The notes under the pieces: generated by a model | Told to the model about the DNA's origin: nothing | Seen by the model: only the letters and a program-made list of their open reading frames with translations | The model's database searches: none | Source of the DNA: Saprospiraceae bacterium | Lineage (GTDB): Bacteria; Bacteroidota; Bacteroidia; Chitinophagales; Saprospiraceae | Direction: 5' to 3' | Length of the DNA stretch: 32,243 nucleotides | Assembly: GCA_016787285.1 (NCBI GenBank) | Contig: JAEUUV010000215.1 | Span: forward strand, 1 to 32,243 | In this document: positions 7,097-16,206 of the stretch, one piece after another | How positions within the stretch are numbered: the stretch's first letter is position 1 | How the letters are laid out: each line of letters opens with the position of its first letter | Translations under genes and position numbers: made by a program

Positions 7097-8650
7097 ATGA
7101 CCAACACTGCTACACCGCAACAGGAGGCAACTCCAAAAGGGTTGATGAAAGTGATCACTGCTTCGTCTGTCGGAACGCTCATAGAGTGGTACGACTTCTA
7201 CATTTACGGGGCTATGGCTGTGATTATTGCCAAACAGTTTTTTCCGCAAGACAACCCGACAGCGGCATTTTTGGCCGCTTTGGCCACATTCGCAGCCGGC
7301 TTTGTCGTCCGACCCTTCGGTGCGCTCGTTTTCGGGCGCCTGGGCGATATTATCGGGCGCAAGTACACCTTTCTGCTCACACTGCTGCTGATGGGCGGAT
7401 CTACATTTGCAATCGGTTTGGTACCGGGTTATGCCAGTATCGGCATTTGGGCGCCGATATCCATCCTGGGTCTACGCTTCATTCAAGGGCTGGCGCTGGG
7501 CGGCGAGTACGGCGGAGCAGCCACCTATGTAGCGGAACACGCTCCCAAGGGGCGAAGGGGGTACTTCACGGCATACATCCAGACTACAGCCACGCTGGGT
7601 TTCTTTCTGTCGTTGGGTGTTATTTTGCTCACCCGTAAAGCGCTGGGTGTGGAAGCCTTCTCGGAATGGGGCTGGCGCGTGCCCTTTATCGTTTCTGTTT
7701 TCCTGATTGCCATTTCAGTGTACATCCGCCTAAAGATGGCCGAATCCCCCCTTTTCAGCAAGATTAAGAAGGAAGGGAAAGTATCGAAAAACCCGCTCAA
7801 AGAATCTTTTGCGCACAAATCAAACCTGAAAATGGTACTCCTGGCGCTGTTCGCAGCAGTCATGGGGCAGGGTGTGGTCTGGTATACCGGACAATTTTAT
7901 GCACAAACATTCATCGAACGCACGTTATCGGTCGAGTTCGAGCAAGTCCGCTACCTGCTTTGTTTTGCAATCTTGCTTGCTACTCCGTTCTTTTTGGTTT
8001 TTGGGGCATGGTCCGATAAAATTGGCCGCAAAACCATCATGCTTGGCGGTATGCTGCTGGCAATCACCACGTATTTTCCGATCTACAAGGCAATGTACAG
8101 TATTGCCGATCCCGCTACGAAAACCGAAGTAGCCGAACGCAGCGGCACGCATACGGCAATCGCTGTGACTGCTACCGGCGACACTACCCGAACCACCACC
8201 ACAGTCCGGTCATTCACTGATGGGTCAACCTTCAAAGTCGTCAAAAAAGAGGTACTGCTTGCCGACAGTTCGAAGCCGGCGCCTAAAGCAGAAACTACCA
8301 AAACCTTTTGGCTATCTTCTTCAGGCTTCTGGACAATTATGTTCCTGGTGTTTATTCAGATTTTATATGTGACAATGGTTTATGGCCCGATAGCGGCGTT
8401 TCTGGTGGAATTGTTTCCCACCCGTATCCGGTACACCTCCATGTCGCTTCCATACCACATCGGCAATGGTATTTTTGGCGGCTTGACGCCCTTTATCGCT
8501 ACCCGCTTGTTCGATGCCAGCAAAACGGAAGCCAATCCGGTCGGCGACCCGTACATCGGTCTGTGGTACCCGATCCTGATCGCAGGGGTTTGCTTCATCC
8601 TTGGCTTGTTCTATCTGCCGAACAAAAACGATGAAGATGTATCCGACTAG
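7097..8650 (+). CDS. MFS transporter, metabolite:H+ symporter type
   Basis: A 517-residue, 12-helix inner-membrane transporter of the major facilitator superfamily. Visible motifs are TLIEWYDFYIYG in the first helix, RPFGALVFGRLGDIIGRKYT (the loop 2-3 MFS signature, here G-R-L-G-D-x-x-G-R-K), and RFIQGLALGGEYGGAATYVAEHAP in helix 4. These are diagnostic of the MHS subfamily (proline/betaine, ketoglutarate, shikimate or citrate permeases). Residues about 335-405 form an unusual Thr/Lys-rich hydrophilic insert between C-terminal helices, where most family members have a short loop. Clustering with prpE and acs suggests a short-chain carboxylate substrate; this is inference. It is first in a long plus-strand block. 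Confidence 0.9.
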   Translation: MTNTATPQQEATPKGLMKVITASSVGTLIEWYDFYIYGAMAVIIAKQFFPQDNPTAAFLAALATFAAGFVVRPFGALVFGRLGDIIGRKYTFLLTLLLMGGSTFAIGLVPGYASIGIWAPISILGLRFIQGLALGGEYGGAATYVAEHAPKGRRGYFTAYIQTTATLGFFLSLGVILLTRKALGVEAFSEWGWRVPFIVSVFLIAISVYIRLKMAESPLFSKIKKEGKVSKNPLKESFAHKSNLKMVLLALFAAVMGQGVVWYTGQFYAQTFIERTLSVEFEQVRYLLCFAILLATPFFLVFGAWSDKIGRKTIMLGGMLLAITTYFPIYKAMYSIADPATKTEVAERSGTHTAIAVTATGDTTRTTTTVRSFTDGSTFKVVKKEVLLADSSKPAPKAETTKTFWLSSSGFWTIMFLVFIQILYVTMVYGPIAAFLVELFPTRIRYTSMSLPYHIGNGIFGGLTPFIATRLFDASKTEANPVGDPYIGLWYPILIAGVCFILGLFYLPNKNDEDVSD

Positions 8651-8670
8651 GAGGCGTGTTATGGATTCTC

Positions 8671-8703
8671 GTGCCGGGCAGGAAACCGTGCTTTCCCCGG
8701 CAC
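8671..8703 (+). promoter_or_regulatory. Intercistronic hairpin between the MFS gene and the small membrane gene
   Basis: The sequence GTGCCGG (8671-8677) pairs with CCGGCAC (8697-8703), and an inner GGAAA/TTTCC pairing extends the stem across a small bulge. There is no following T-run, so it is more likely an mRNA processing or stability structure than a full terminator. Confidence 0.4.
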
Positions 8704-8761
8704 ATCGCCCGACGGAACGGAACAACAAGTTTTACCACCCATTTTTAAAATTTGAAATATC

Positions 8762-9019
8762 ATGAACGCACTCAAACGCCTCTCCGGCTTTATATGGATA
8801 ATTCTCGGCCTTGTGGCTATTTACCTCATGTTCAAACAGGCCGGCGCCGAAATTGCAGAAGCTCGCGCTGGTATCCGACCGCTTCTTGACACCCAAATGT
8901 TTTGGTATGTGATTATTCCCATTTTCACACCCATCATGCTTGGCTTGTGCCTGTTTGGTTGGTTTGCCTGGAAAGGCGAGTATGATGTGATTGCCCGCGA
9001 CTCGGAGCATCTGACCTGA
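8762..9019 (+). CDS. Small two-helix membrane protein (DUF6814-like), candidate transporter small subunit
   Basis: An 85-residue protein with two hydrophobic segments (about residues 7-25 and 47-70) and a charged tail ending GEYDVIARDSEHLT. I recognise it as a small Bacteroidota family (DUF6814-like) that sits next to MFS genes. It follows the MFS gene by 111 bp on the same strand and precedes the porin, so it is probably in the same operon. A role as accessory subunit of the transporter is plausible but not shown by the sequence. Confidence 0.75.
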   Translation: MNALKRLSGFIWIILGLVAIYLMFKQAGAEIAEARAGIRPLLDTQMFWYVIIPIFTPIMLGLCLFGWFAWKGEYDVIARDSEHLT

Positions 9020-9136
9020 TCTGATTCCCTTTTTCAGCCCGGAGTAAAGCCCTTTCGGCCCATAACGTACGTTGTCGGGCAAGCCCATTCTGTGTCCGGA
9101 ACCCACTTTTTTTCCATTCAACACATCCTTTGCATT

Positions 9137-10573
9137 ATGTACAACAAGTTTTACCTGCCGCTCTTGCTTTGTGCGGTACTTACGACCCGTGCATTCGCTC
9201 AACCGGCAGCCTCCACTCCTGTAACGCAGGCCCCCAAACCGGTTGACCACTCCTACAAGCCTTTGACACTCAAATTAAACGAAGATGGAAGCAAATACGT
9301 CCGCTTGATTATGTGGCACCAGTTCTGGATGACGGCCACGGAAAACAACCCGGATACCAGAGATGTACAGGGTAACCTCCTGGATGGCTCGGCTAATGCC
9401 ACCGGTTCGTGGAGTACCGATATAGCGTTGCGTCGTTCGCGTTTTCTGGCATACGCACAGATTTCGCCCCGCTTTTTGATACTTACCCACTGGGGGATCA
9501 ACAACCAGAGTTTCATTTCCGGCGCCACGGCGCCCAACGGCCCGAATGCAACCGCCACAGCCACCAACAACGGTAAAAAACCGCAACTTTTCATCCATGA
9601 TGCCTGGACGGAATACGAGGTGGCCAAGGACAAGTTATACCTCGGGACGGGCCTGCTGTACTGGAATGGAATCAGCCGACTGACCAGCCATTCCACGCTG
9701 AATTTTATGACCCTTGATGCGCCGATTTTCAACTGGCCGACCATCGAAGCCACCGACCAGTTTGCGCGTCAACTCGGCATTTATGCCAAAGGACAACTTG
9801 GACGACTGGATTACCGGCTTTCGCTCAACAAACCCTTTGCCAACGGCGCTACACCTGCCGCCGTGAAAACGGACGGTGTAGCAGTCAACGTACTCAACGA
9901 AAACTGGGCTACTGCAGGTTATGTTAACTGGATGTTCTGGGACAAGGAGAGCAATAAGCTGCCCTTTTACGTGGGGTCTTACCTGGGTTCCAAAAAAGTA
10001 TTGAATGTTGGCGCCGGATTTTACAGGCAATCAGGTGCTTCCCTTTACAAAACTGCGGCGGATCGAGACTCGGTATATCAGGATCACCTCTGCCTTGGCG
10101 CCGATGTATTTATGGATTTGCCGATTAACAAGGCAAAAGGTTCGGCGTTGAGTGTACTTGCTACGTACTACAATTTCGATTTTGGTACTAAATACATGCG
10201 AAATGTTGGTATCCTGAACCTGCACAGTTCGGGTGCAACTACAAACAGTTGGGCCGGCGCCGGAAATGCGCAACCGACTATCGGGACAGGAAGCATTTTC
10301 TACCTGCAGGCCGGGTACCAGTTGCCGCCTCTTAAAAACGGCACGGCATTCATGCCTTATATAACTGTGACTCACAAAGACTTTAAGGCTCTTGCCGACC
10401 CATCCACTCAGTATGGCTTGGGTTTAAACTATTTCGTGGCGGGGCATCATGCCAAAATCACGCTGGAATACCAGACCCGCCCGGTCTATGCCGTGAATGC
10501 CGCGAACGACAATGCCATTGAGCGTACGGGCTATCGAGGCGAATTCATCCTGCAAACGCACATCTTTTTGTAA
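9137..10573 (+). CDS. Outer-membrane porin-like beta-barrel protein
   Basis: A 478-residue exported protein. The N-terminus has a clear signal peptide (MYNKFYLPLLLCAVLTTRAFAQ, cleavage after AFA). The mature part is rich in alternating aromatic/polar strands and Gly/Asn/Thr turns, and ends GYRGEFILQTHIFL, a typical barrel-closing strand. Blocks such as YVRLIMWHQFWMTATE and LALRRSRFLAYAQISPRFLI resemble phosphate-selective/carbohydrate porin-type barrels of Bacteroidota. The start at 9137 gives the signal peptide; an earlier in-frame codon adds 15 residues without benefit. It probably provides the outer-membrane route for the carboxylate substrate of the block. Confidence 0.78.
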   Translation: MYNKFYLPLLLCAVLTTRAFAQPAASTPVTQAPKPVDHSYKPLTLKLNEDGSKYVRLIMWHQFWMTATENNPDTRDVQGNLLDGSANATGSWSTDIALRRSRFLAYAQISPRFLILTHWGINNQSFISGATAPNGPNATATATNNGKKPQLFIHDAWTEYEVAKDKLYLGTGLLYWNGISRLTSHSTLNFMTLDAPIFNWPTIEATDQFARQLGIYAKGQLGRLDYRLSLNKPFANGATPAAVKTDGVAVNVLNENWATAGYVNWMFWDKESNKLPFYVGSYLGSKKVLNVGAGFYRQSGASLYKTAADRDSVYQDHLCLGADVFMDLPINKAKGSALSVLATYYNFDFGTKYMRNVGILNLHSSGATTNSWAGAGNAQPTIGTGSIFYLQAGYQLPPLKNGTAFMPYITVTHKDFKALADPSTQYGLGLNYFVAGHHAKITLEYQTRPVYAVNAANDNAIERTGYRGEFILQTHIFL

Positions 10574-10590
10574 TTGGAAAACGGAATGTC

Positions 10591-10788
10591 ATGGCCGACG
10601 AACGCAATAGCAAGTTGCTCATCACCTTCGCCGTTTTCCTGTTTTTGTTCAATTTTCCGATCATCGGAATGGTTGACCGGCAAGGAACCTGGCTGGGAAT
10701 GCCGCTGCTGTTTATTTACCTGTTTTTTGTGTGGTTGTTGCTCATTGCCGTGGTGGCCGTGATTGTTTCCAGGAAAAACAAAAATTGA
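10591..10788 (+). CDS. Small two-helix membrane protein preceding the sensor-transporter
   Basis: A 65-residue protein (MADERNSKLLITFAVFLFLF) with two hydrophobic helices separated by GMVDRQGTWLGMP and a basic tail (SRKNKN). It begins 17 bp after the porin stop and ends 42 bp before the SLC5-histidine kinase gene. Genes of this size and topology (resembling the DUF4212/YjcH-type partners of SSS transporters) often precede solute:sodium symporters, so it may be a partner of the kinase's transporter domain. Confidence 0.75.
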   Translation: MADERNSKLLITFAVFLFLFNFPIIGMVDRQGTWLGMPLLFIYLFFVWLLLIAVVAVIVSRKNKN

Positions 10789-10830
10789 GCGGGTGTTACC
10801 GATCTTTACCGCCCTAAACTGCCACAGTTC

Positions 10831-13557
10831 ATGGGACTTAGCCTGATTGTCGGCTGTTCGCTGGCATATATTTCATTGCTTTTTGTGATTGCCTGGTGGG
10901 TAGACAAGCATGCCGATCAGGGGAAAAGTTTAGTGTCCAGTCCGTACGTATATGCCCTTTCGCTGGCGGTGTACTGTACGGCCTGGACGTTTTTTGGGTC
11001 GGTTGGTCGGGCTACGACGGGCGGGCTGAGTTTTCTTGGTGTTTATCTCGGCCCCTCTTTGCTGGCGCCGTTGTGGTATATGCTGTTGCGCAAAATGATT
11101 TTGATTTCAAAAAACCAGCGCATCACCAGCATCGCAGATTTCATTTCGGCACGGTATGGGAAAAACGCCACGATCGCCGTTTTAGTGACCCTCATTGCAG
11201 TATTGGGCATTGTACCCTACATTTCCATCCAACTGAAGGCCGTGGCGTTCGGTATCAACACGCTGACGCATTTTGGCGAATCGCCGCCACCTCCGCCGGT
11301 ACATTTTTGGCTGGATGCAGGCTTTTGGATTACTATTGCCATGGCGTTGTTCACCGCAGTTTTCGGAACCCGGAAACTGGATCCCAACGAGCGGCATGAA
11401 GGCCTTGTGGCTGCTATTGCATTCGAAAGTATTGTCAAATTATTGGCTTTTCTGGCCGTTGGCATCTTTGTTACTTTTGTGATTTACGGTGGATTCGGCG
11501 ACCTGTTCAGCAAAGCAATCGCCAATCCGGATACCGCCCGTCTGCTGTCGTTCGAGGGCACAGGTACCACGCCCTTTACCTGGAACATCCTCTGTTTGCT
11601 TTCCCTGTTTGCGATTATTTTACTGCCCCGCCAATTCCACATATCGGTGGTGGAAAACACCTCGCCACGGCATGTTCCCAAAGCCATGTGGGTATTTCCA
11701 TTGTACCTTCTGCTGATTAATGTATTTGTACTTCCCATTGCTCTGGCGGGAAAAATGACCTTCGGCGCCGCCATTGATCCCGACACCTTTGTGATCAGTT
11801 TGCCCCTGTCTCAAGGCGCCGGCTGGCTGGCCTTGGCTGCCTTTATCGGCGGTTTTTCGGCTGCTACGAGCATGGTGGTTGTGGAAGCAACAGCTTTGAG
11901 TATTATGTTCAGCAATCACATCGTAGTACCGATGCTCATCAAAACGCGACGATTCGGCGGTGAAACATCCCTGGTGGATGGAGCATCTCGGTTGCTTGAT
12001 ATCCGGCGGGTAAGTATTTTGCTGATGCTGTTCCTGGCATACTTGTACCAGAAAACAGTGGGCAACACGTACGACCTTGTATCGGTAGGTCTTATCTCCT
12101 TTACTGCAGTTGCCCAACTGGCGCCGGCTTTTATCGGGGGCATGTACTGGAAACGCGCCACCAATCAGGGCGCCGTGGCGGGCCTGATCGTGGGTTTTGT
12201 TCTTTGGGCCTATTGCCTGCCTTTACCGAGTATGGCCAAAGCCGGTTTATTGCCCGGCTCGTTTGTGGAAAACGGCTTGTTCGGCCTGTCGTTTTTGAAA
12301 CCTTACGCGCTATTCGGCTTGTCGGACCTTGACCCCATCACGCACGCGGCCTTCTGGAGTTTGTTGTTCAACACCTGGCTATATGCCATTGTGTCCATTA
12401 ATACGAAACCCTCCACGCTCAACCTGACACAAGCAGACCTTTTTGTCAATATCCACAAATACATAGGCGGCCAGGAGGCCGATGTGCTGAAACGCGAAGC
12501 CAAAGTAGACGAACTTCGCCGGCTTCTCAACCGCTTTCTGGGCGAAGCCCGTACAATTGGCATTTTCAATGAATACCAGGCCATGAGCGGCACCTCTTTG
12601 TCGGGCCAGCAAGTAGCGCAGGCAGATCTGGTCAATTTTGCCGAGACCCACCTGGCCGGCGCTATCGGCGCGGCATCGGCCCGCCTGGTGATGGATAGTG
12701 TGGCAAAAGAAGAGAACATCACAATGGACGAAGTCATGCGCATCCTGGAACAAACCCGGGAGGCGGTAGAGCATGGACGTTTGATGGAGGCAAAAAATAC
12801 CGAATTGAAAACCCTGACTCTTCAGTTGACAGCCGCCAATGAGCAACTGAAAAACCTCGATCGCCTGAAGGCCGATTTTATTACCACCGTGACACACGAA
12901 CTGCGGACTCCGGTGACCAGTATCAAGTCGCTCTCCAAAATTATTCTGGATTACTCCGACGAACTGGATGCGGTGCGCAAACAGGAATACCTGCAAATCC
13001 TTGTCACGGAAAGCGACCGCATCAGCCGCCTCATAAATCAGGTGCTTGATATTGAAAAAATTGAAACTAACGAAGCGCCGCTTCAGATCGAACACCTCGA
13101 CCTGAGCGAACTGGTATGGCATACCGCTACCGGAATTAGCCAACTGGCAGCCGAACGCGGAGCACAACTACACCTGTCCGGCACCGAATCGCCATTGCCG
13201 GTAATGGCCGACCGCGACCGGCTCGTGCAGGTAATCGTCAACCTGTTGTCAAACGCCATCAAATTCTGCGACACTGAAAATGGTCGGGTTGAAGTACAAG
13301 TCGGGCGCCGGGGGCGAATGGTCGTACTCACGGTACGCGACAACGGAGCCGGCATTCCACCTGCCATGCAGCGCATGATCTTCGACAAATTCACTCAGTT
13401 GCACAGTCCGGCAAAGGGCAAACCACAAGGAACCGGTTTGGGGTTGTACATCACCAAAACTATCGTAGAAAAACACGGTGGAAGCATTCGGGTAGAGAGC
13501 GAACCGGGAAAAGGCGCCGCATTCGAGGTGCTATTGCCGCTTGAATCCGCAGTTTGA
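10831..13557 (+). CDS. SLC5 transporter-STAC-histidine kinase hybrid (CrbS/CbrA-like)
   Basis: A 908-residue fusion. Residues about 1-525 form a 13-helix solute:sodium symporter (SLC5/SSS) domain, with VYCTAWTFFGSVGRATTGG (47-65) and GGFSAATSMVVVEATALS (340-357). Residues about 530-645 match the STAC linker that joins SLC5 domains to kinases. A coiled coil (about 645-680) leads to the kinase core: H-box His689 (THELRTPVTSIKSL), N-box with Asn804 and Asn808, G1 DNGAGI (837-842) and G2 GTGLGL (867-872), all intact. There is no PAS domain and no fused receiver. Known relatives are CrbS (acetate switch, controls acs) and CbrA (histidine/carbon control). With prpE and acs just downstream, sensing or co-transport of acetate or propionate is the likely role. 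Confidence 0.9.
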   Translation: MGLSLIVGCSLAYISLLFVIAWWVDKHADQGKSLVSSPYVYALSLAVYCTAWTFFGSVGRATTGGLSFLGVYLGPSLLAPLWYMLLRKMILISKNQRITSIADFISARYGKNATIAVLVTLIAVLGIVPYISIQLKAVAFGINTLTHFGESPPPPPVHFWLDAGFWITIAMALFTAVFGTRKLDPNERHEGLVAAIAFESIVKLLAFLAVGIFVTFVIYGGFGDLFSKAIANPDTARLLSFEGTGTTPFTWNILCLLSLFAIILLPRQFHISVVENTSPRHVPKAMWVFPLYLLLINVFVLPIALAGKMTFGAAIDPDTFVISLPLSQGAGWLALAAFIGGFSAATSMVVVEATALSIMFSNHIVVPMLIKTRRFGGETSLVDGASRLLDIRRVSILLMLFLAYLYQKTVGNTYDLVSVGLISFTAVAQLAPAFIGGMYWKRATNQGAVAGLIVGFVLWAYCLPLPSMAKAGLLPGSFVENGLFGLSFLKPYALFGLSDLDPITHAAFWSLLFNTWLYAIVSINTKPSTLNLTQADLFVNIHKYIGGQEADVLKREAKVDELRRLLNRFLGEARTIGIFNEYQAMSGTSLSGQQVAQADLVNFAETHLAGAIGAASARLVMDSVAKEENITMDEVMRILEQTREAVEHGRLMEAKNTELKTLTLQLTAANEQLKNLDRLKADFITTVTHELRTPVTSIKSLSKIILDYSDELDAVRKQEYLQILVTESDRISRLINQVLDIEKIETNEAPLQIEHLDLSELVWHTATGISQLAAERGAQLHLSGTESPLPVMADRDRLVQVIVNLLSNAIKFCDTENGRVEVQVGRRGRMVVLTVRDNGAGIPPAMQRMIFDKFTQLHSPAKGKPQGTGLGLYITKTIVEKHGGSIRVESEPGKGAAFEVLLPLESAV

Positions 13558-13652
13558 TGAAAAAGAAATGCGTGCCCGACCGGAGGTTCAGATCAGTTGC
13601 CTACTTTTAGGCCGGTTTTTAAAAACAACCAATTTGTACTTTGGAACGGCCA

Positions 13653-14027
13653 GTGCGTACCGCTAAAATTCTGATCGTAGATGATGAGCCGAACATCGTT
13701 TTGGCCATCGAATTTTTAATGCAACGGGAAGGTTATAAAACCGAAAAAGCCTTCGACGGCCTGCAAGCGCTCGAAATGGCAGCCGGTTTCATGCCCGACA
13801 TTATTATCCTCGACGTCATGATGCCCGGCCTGAATGGGTTCGACGTGAGCCGGCATATCCGGCGGGCACCAGAACTCGAACACTGCAAGATAATTTTTCT
13901 TACGGCAAAAGGTACACAGCGCGATAAACAAACCGGCTACGATAGCGGCGCGGAAACCTACCTGATCAAACCCTTCGATAATGATGAGCTGGTTACCGTG
14001 GTGCAGGAGATGCTCGCTTACGGTTAA
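13653..14027 (+). CDS. Receiver-only response regulator (CheY-like)
   Basis: A 124-residue receiver domain with intact chemistry: acidic pair Asp10/Asp11 (ILIVDDEPN), phospho-acceptor Asp54 (IILDVMMPG), Thr84 (IFLTAKG) and Lys106 (YLIKPF). The protein ends right after the final helix, so there is no DNA-binding or enzymatic output domain. It starts 95 bp after the hybrid kinase and is the obvious partner. No ATG is available: GTG at 13653 gives the best domain onset, and a TTG at 13641 would add four residues. The partner CrbR proteins of CrbS carry a LuxR-type DNA-binding domain, which is missing here. Confidence 0.88.
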   Translation: MRTAKILIVDDEPNIVLAIEFLMQREGYKTEKAFDGLQALEMAAGFMPDIIILDVMMPGLNGFDVSRHIRRAPELEHCKIIFLTAKGTQRDKQTGYDSGAETYLIKPFDNDELVTVVQEMLAYG

Positions 14028-14101
14028 ACAAATTTGATTCCTGTTTTCACACAATAATTGTCCCCCCGCATGATGTGCCCGCATGTCTGACGGAGCAAAG
14101 T

Positions 14102-14160
14102 ATTTTTTAAAAAACAAAGAAAATAAATATAGATAACTATATGTATTATTTTTACTTTTG
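14102..14160 (+). promoter_or_regulatory. Promoter with AT tract, 16-bp palindrome and -7 element before prpE
   Basis: An A/T tract (14102-14126) is followed by the interrupted palindrome ATATAGATAACTATAT (14127-14142; six-base arms, four-base spacer) and an exact -7 element TACTTTTG (14153-14160). The transcript would start near 14164, about 93 nt before the prpE ATG. The arrangement closely parallels 6981-7028 upstream of the MFS gene and suggests joint control. Confidence 0.5.
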
Positions 14161-14256
14161 CACTACCCCTGAAAAACGCTTTGAAACACCTGACATGGCC
14201 TCCAAACGGTCTATCACCATAAACTGGGCCGGATCAGTATAACCGGCGTATGTCCG

Positions 14257-16158
14257 ATGTCGTACAAATCCATCTACCGGGAAAGTATCGCCGACCCTGA
14301 AAAATTTTGGTCTGAACAGGCGCAGAACCTTGATTGGTTTCACGTGCCCGACAAGGCTTTAAGTACCGACCCGGACGGGTTGCACCGCTGGTTTGCCGGC
14401 GGCAAACTCAATACCTGCTACCTGGCACTGGACCGACATGTCGCTGCAGGCAGAGGGGACCAGACAGCACTGGTTTATGATTCTCCAGTTACCCAGACAT
14501 TCAGCCGATTTACCTACCGTGAGGTGTTGCACGAAACTGCACGCCTTGCAGGCGCTTTGCATGCGCTAGGGGTAGGGAAGGGTGATCGCGTAATTATCTA
14601 TATGCCGATGATTCCGCAGGTGGTTTTTGCCATGTTGGCCTGTGCGCGCCTTGGTGCCATACACTCGGTGGTGTTTGGCGGTTTTGCCGCACACGAACTG
14701 GCGTTGCGCATTGACGATGCTTGTCCCAAAGTTATTCTGACGGCTTCGGCAGGCATAGAATTTGATAAAATTATCCCGTACAAACCAATCGTGGACAAGG
14801 CCCTGAACGATGCAGCCCATTCAGTTTCCAATGTACTGGTGTATCAGCGCCGAATGTGCTTAGCCGATTTAAACGAACCCAGAGATCGCGACTGGGAACT
14901 GCTTGTGCGGGAGGCTGCTCCGGCGGACTTTGTGGCGCTTGACGCCACCGACCCGTTGTATATCCTGTACACCAGCGGCACTACGGGCAAACCCAAAGGA
15001 ATTGTGCGCGACAACGGAGGGCATGCCGTAGCGCTGGCTTTTTCCATGAGACACATTTATCAATGCGGCCCGGGCGATGTATTCTGGGCGGCCAGCGATG
15101 TGGGTTGGGTGGTCGGACATTCCTATATCGTGTATGCACCGCTGATTACCGGTTGCACTACGATTCTCTACGAAGGCAAACCCGTCCGAACACCGGATGC
15201 CGGCGCTTTCTGGAGGGTCATCGCCGAATATGGAGTAAAAACCATGTTTACGGCGCCCACGGCTATCCGGGCAATAAAAAAAGAAGACCCGGATGGATTG
15301 CTGAAGAACATGTATGATTTATCTGCGCTGCAATACTTGTTTCTTGCCGGCGAACGCTGCGATGTGGCTACCTTGCAATGGGCGCAGCAACTGCTGCCGG
15401 GCAAACCGGTCATTGATCACTGGTGGCAAACGGAAAGTGGCTGGCCCATGCTCGTCACGCCGATTGAAAATGGCCTGGTACAACCAATTAAACCGGGTTC
15501 AGCAGGACGTCCCGTTCCCGGATTTCAGGTGCATATTCTGGACCAGAATGCGCAACCATTGCCTCCCGATGAGGAAGGCGCGGTGGGCGTTAAACTGCCT
15601 TTGCCCCCGGGTTGCATGCCCACATTGTGGAAGGCAGCGGAAGTTTTTCGCGAAAGTTACCTGTCTGCTTATCCGGGTTATTATTTCACCGGCGACGGTG
15701 GCTATCAGGACGCAGATGGCTACACTTTTATCACCGGTCGGATTGACGATGTGATCAATGTGGCCGGGCATCGTTTGTCTACTTCCGACATGGAAGAAAT
15801 TGTTGCAGCCCATCCGGCAGTAGCCGAGTGTGCCGTCATCGGGGTGGCCGACGCGCTGAAAGGACAGGTACCTCTGGGCTTTGTGGTGTTAAAAACTGGA
15901 ATTCAAATGGATGAACTTGCACTGGAAGCGGAGCTGGTAGCCATGGTACGCGAACGGCTTGGAGCACTTGCATGTTTTAAAAAAGCGCTGTTGGTCAATC
16001 GCCTGCCCAAAACACGGAGTGGAAAAATTTTGCGCCGGGTGATGCGGAATATTGCCGACGACAAGCCCTATAACGCGCCTTCAACTATCGAAGACACAGC
16101 GGTTCTGAGCGAAATTGAAGCCGTTTTTAAACATATACCAACCTTGAAGTCCCGTTAG
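14257..16158 (+). CDS. prpE: Propionyl-CoA synthetase (propionate-CoA ligase)
   Basis: A 633-residue AMP-forming acyl-CoA synthetase. It shows the P-loop-like A3 motif YILYTSGTTGKPKGIV, the DNGGHAVAL segment that is characteristic of PrpE (acetyl-CoA synthetase has H-T-H-G-G-Y here), HWWQTESGWP (A5), YYFTGDGG (A7), GRIDDVINVAGHRLST (A8), and the catalytic SGK Lys590 near the C-terminus, which is the usual reversible-acetylation site. The reaction is propionate + ATP + CoA to propionyl-CoA + AMP + PPi in the cytoplasm. It has its own promoter and lies 48 bp upstream of acs on the same strand. PrpE-type enzymes may also accept acetate or butyrate, so exact specificity is uncertain. Confidence 0.88.
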   Translation: MSYKSIYRESIADPEKFWSEQAQNLDWFHVPDKALSTDPDGLHRWFAGGKLNTCYLALDRHVAAGRGDQTALVYDSPVTQTFSRFTYREVLHETARLAGALHALGVGKGDRVIIYMPMIPQVVFAMLACARLGAIHSVVFGGFAAHELALRIDDACPKVILTASAGIEFDKIIPYKPIVDKALNDAAHSVSNVLVYQRRMCLADLNEPRDRDWELLVREAAPADFVALDATDPLYILYTSGTTGKPKGIVRDNGGHAVALAFSMRHIYQCGPGDVFWAASDVGWVVGHSYIVYAPLITGCTTILYEGKPVRTPDAGAFWRVIAEYGVKTMFTAPTAIRAIKKEDPDGLLKNMYDLSALQYLFLAGERCDVATLQWAQQLLPGKPVIDHWWQTESGWPMLVTPIENGLVQPIKPGSAGRPVPGFQVHILDQNAQPLPPDEEGAVGVKLPLPPGCMPTLWKAAEVFRESYLSAYPGYYFTGDGGYQDADGYTFITGRIDDVINVAGHRLSTSDMEEIVAAHPAVAECAVIGVADALKGQVPLGFVVLKTGIQMDELALEAELVAMVRERLGALACFKKALLVNRLPKTRSGKILRRVMRNIADDKPYNAPSTIEDTAVLSEIEAVFKHIPTLKSR

Positions 16159-16206
16159 TTATTCTTCCACTCATTCACCTTTTATTCCGACATCTTATTT
16201 TTTACC

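Noticed and set aside
13599-13620. Short GCCTA/TAGGC hairpin followed by T residues between the kinase and the receiver genes
   Set aside because: Only five base pairs; too weak to call a terminator and both genes are likely co-transcribed.
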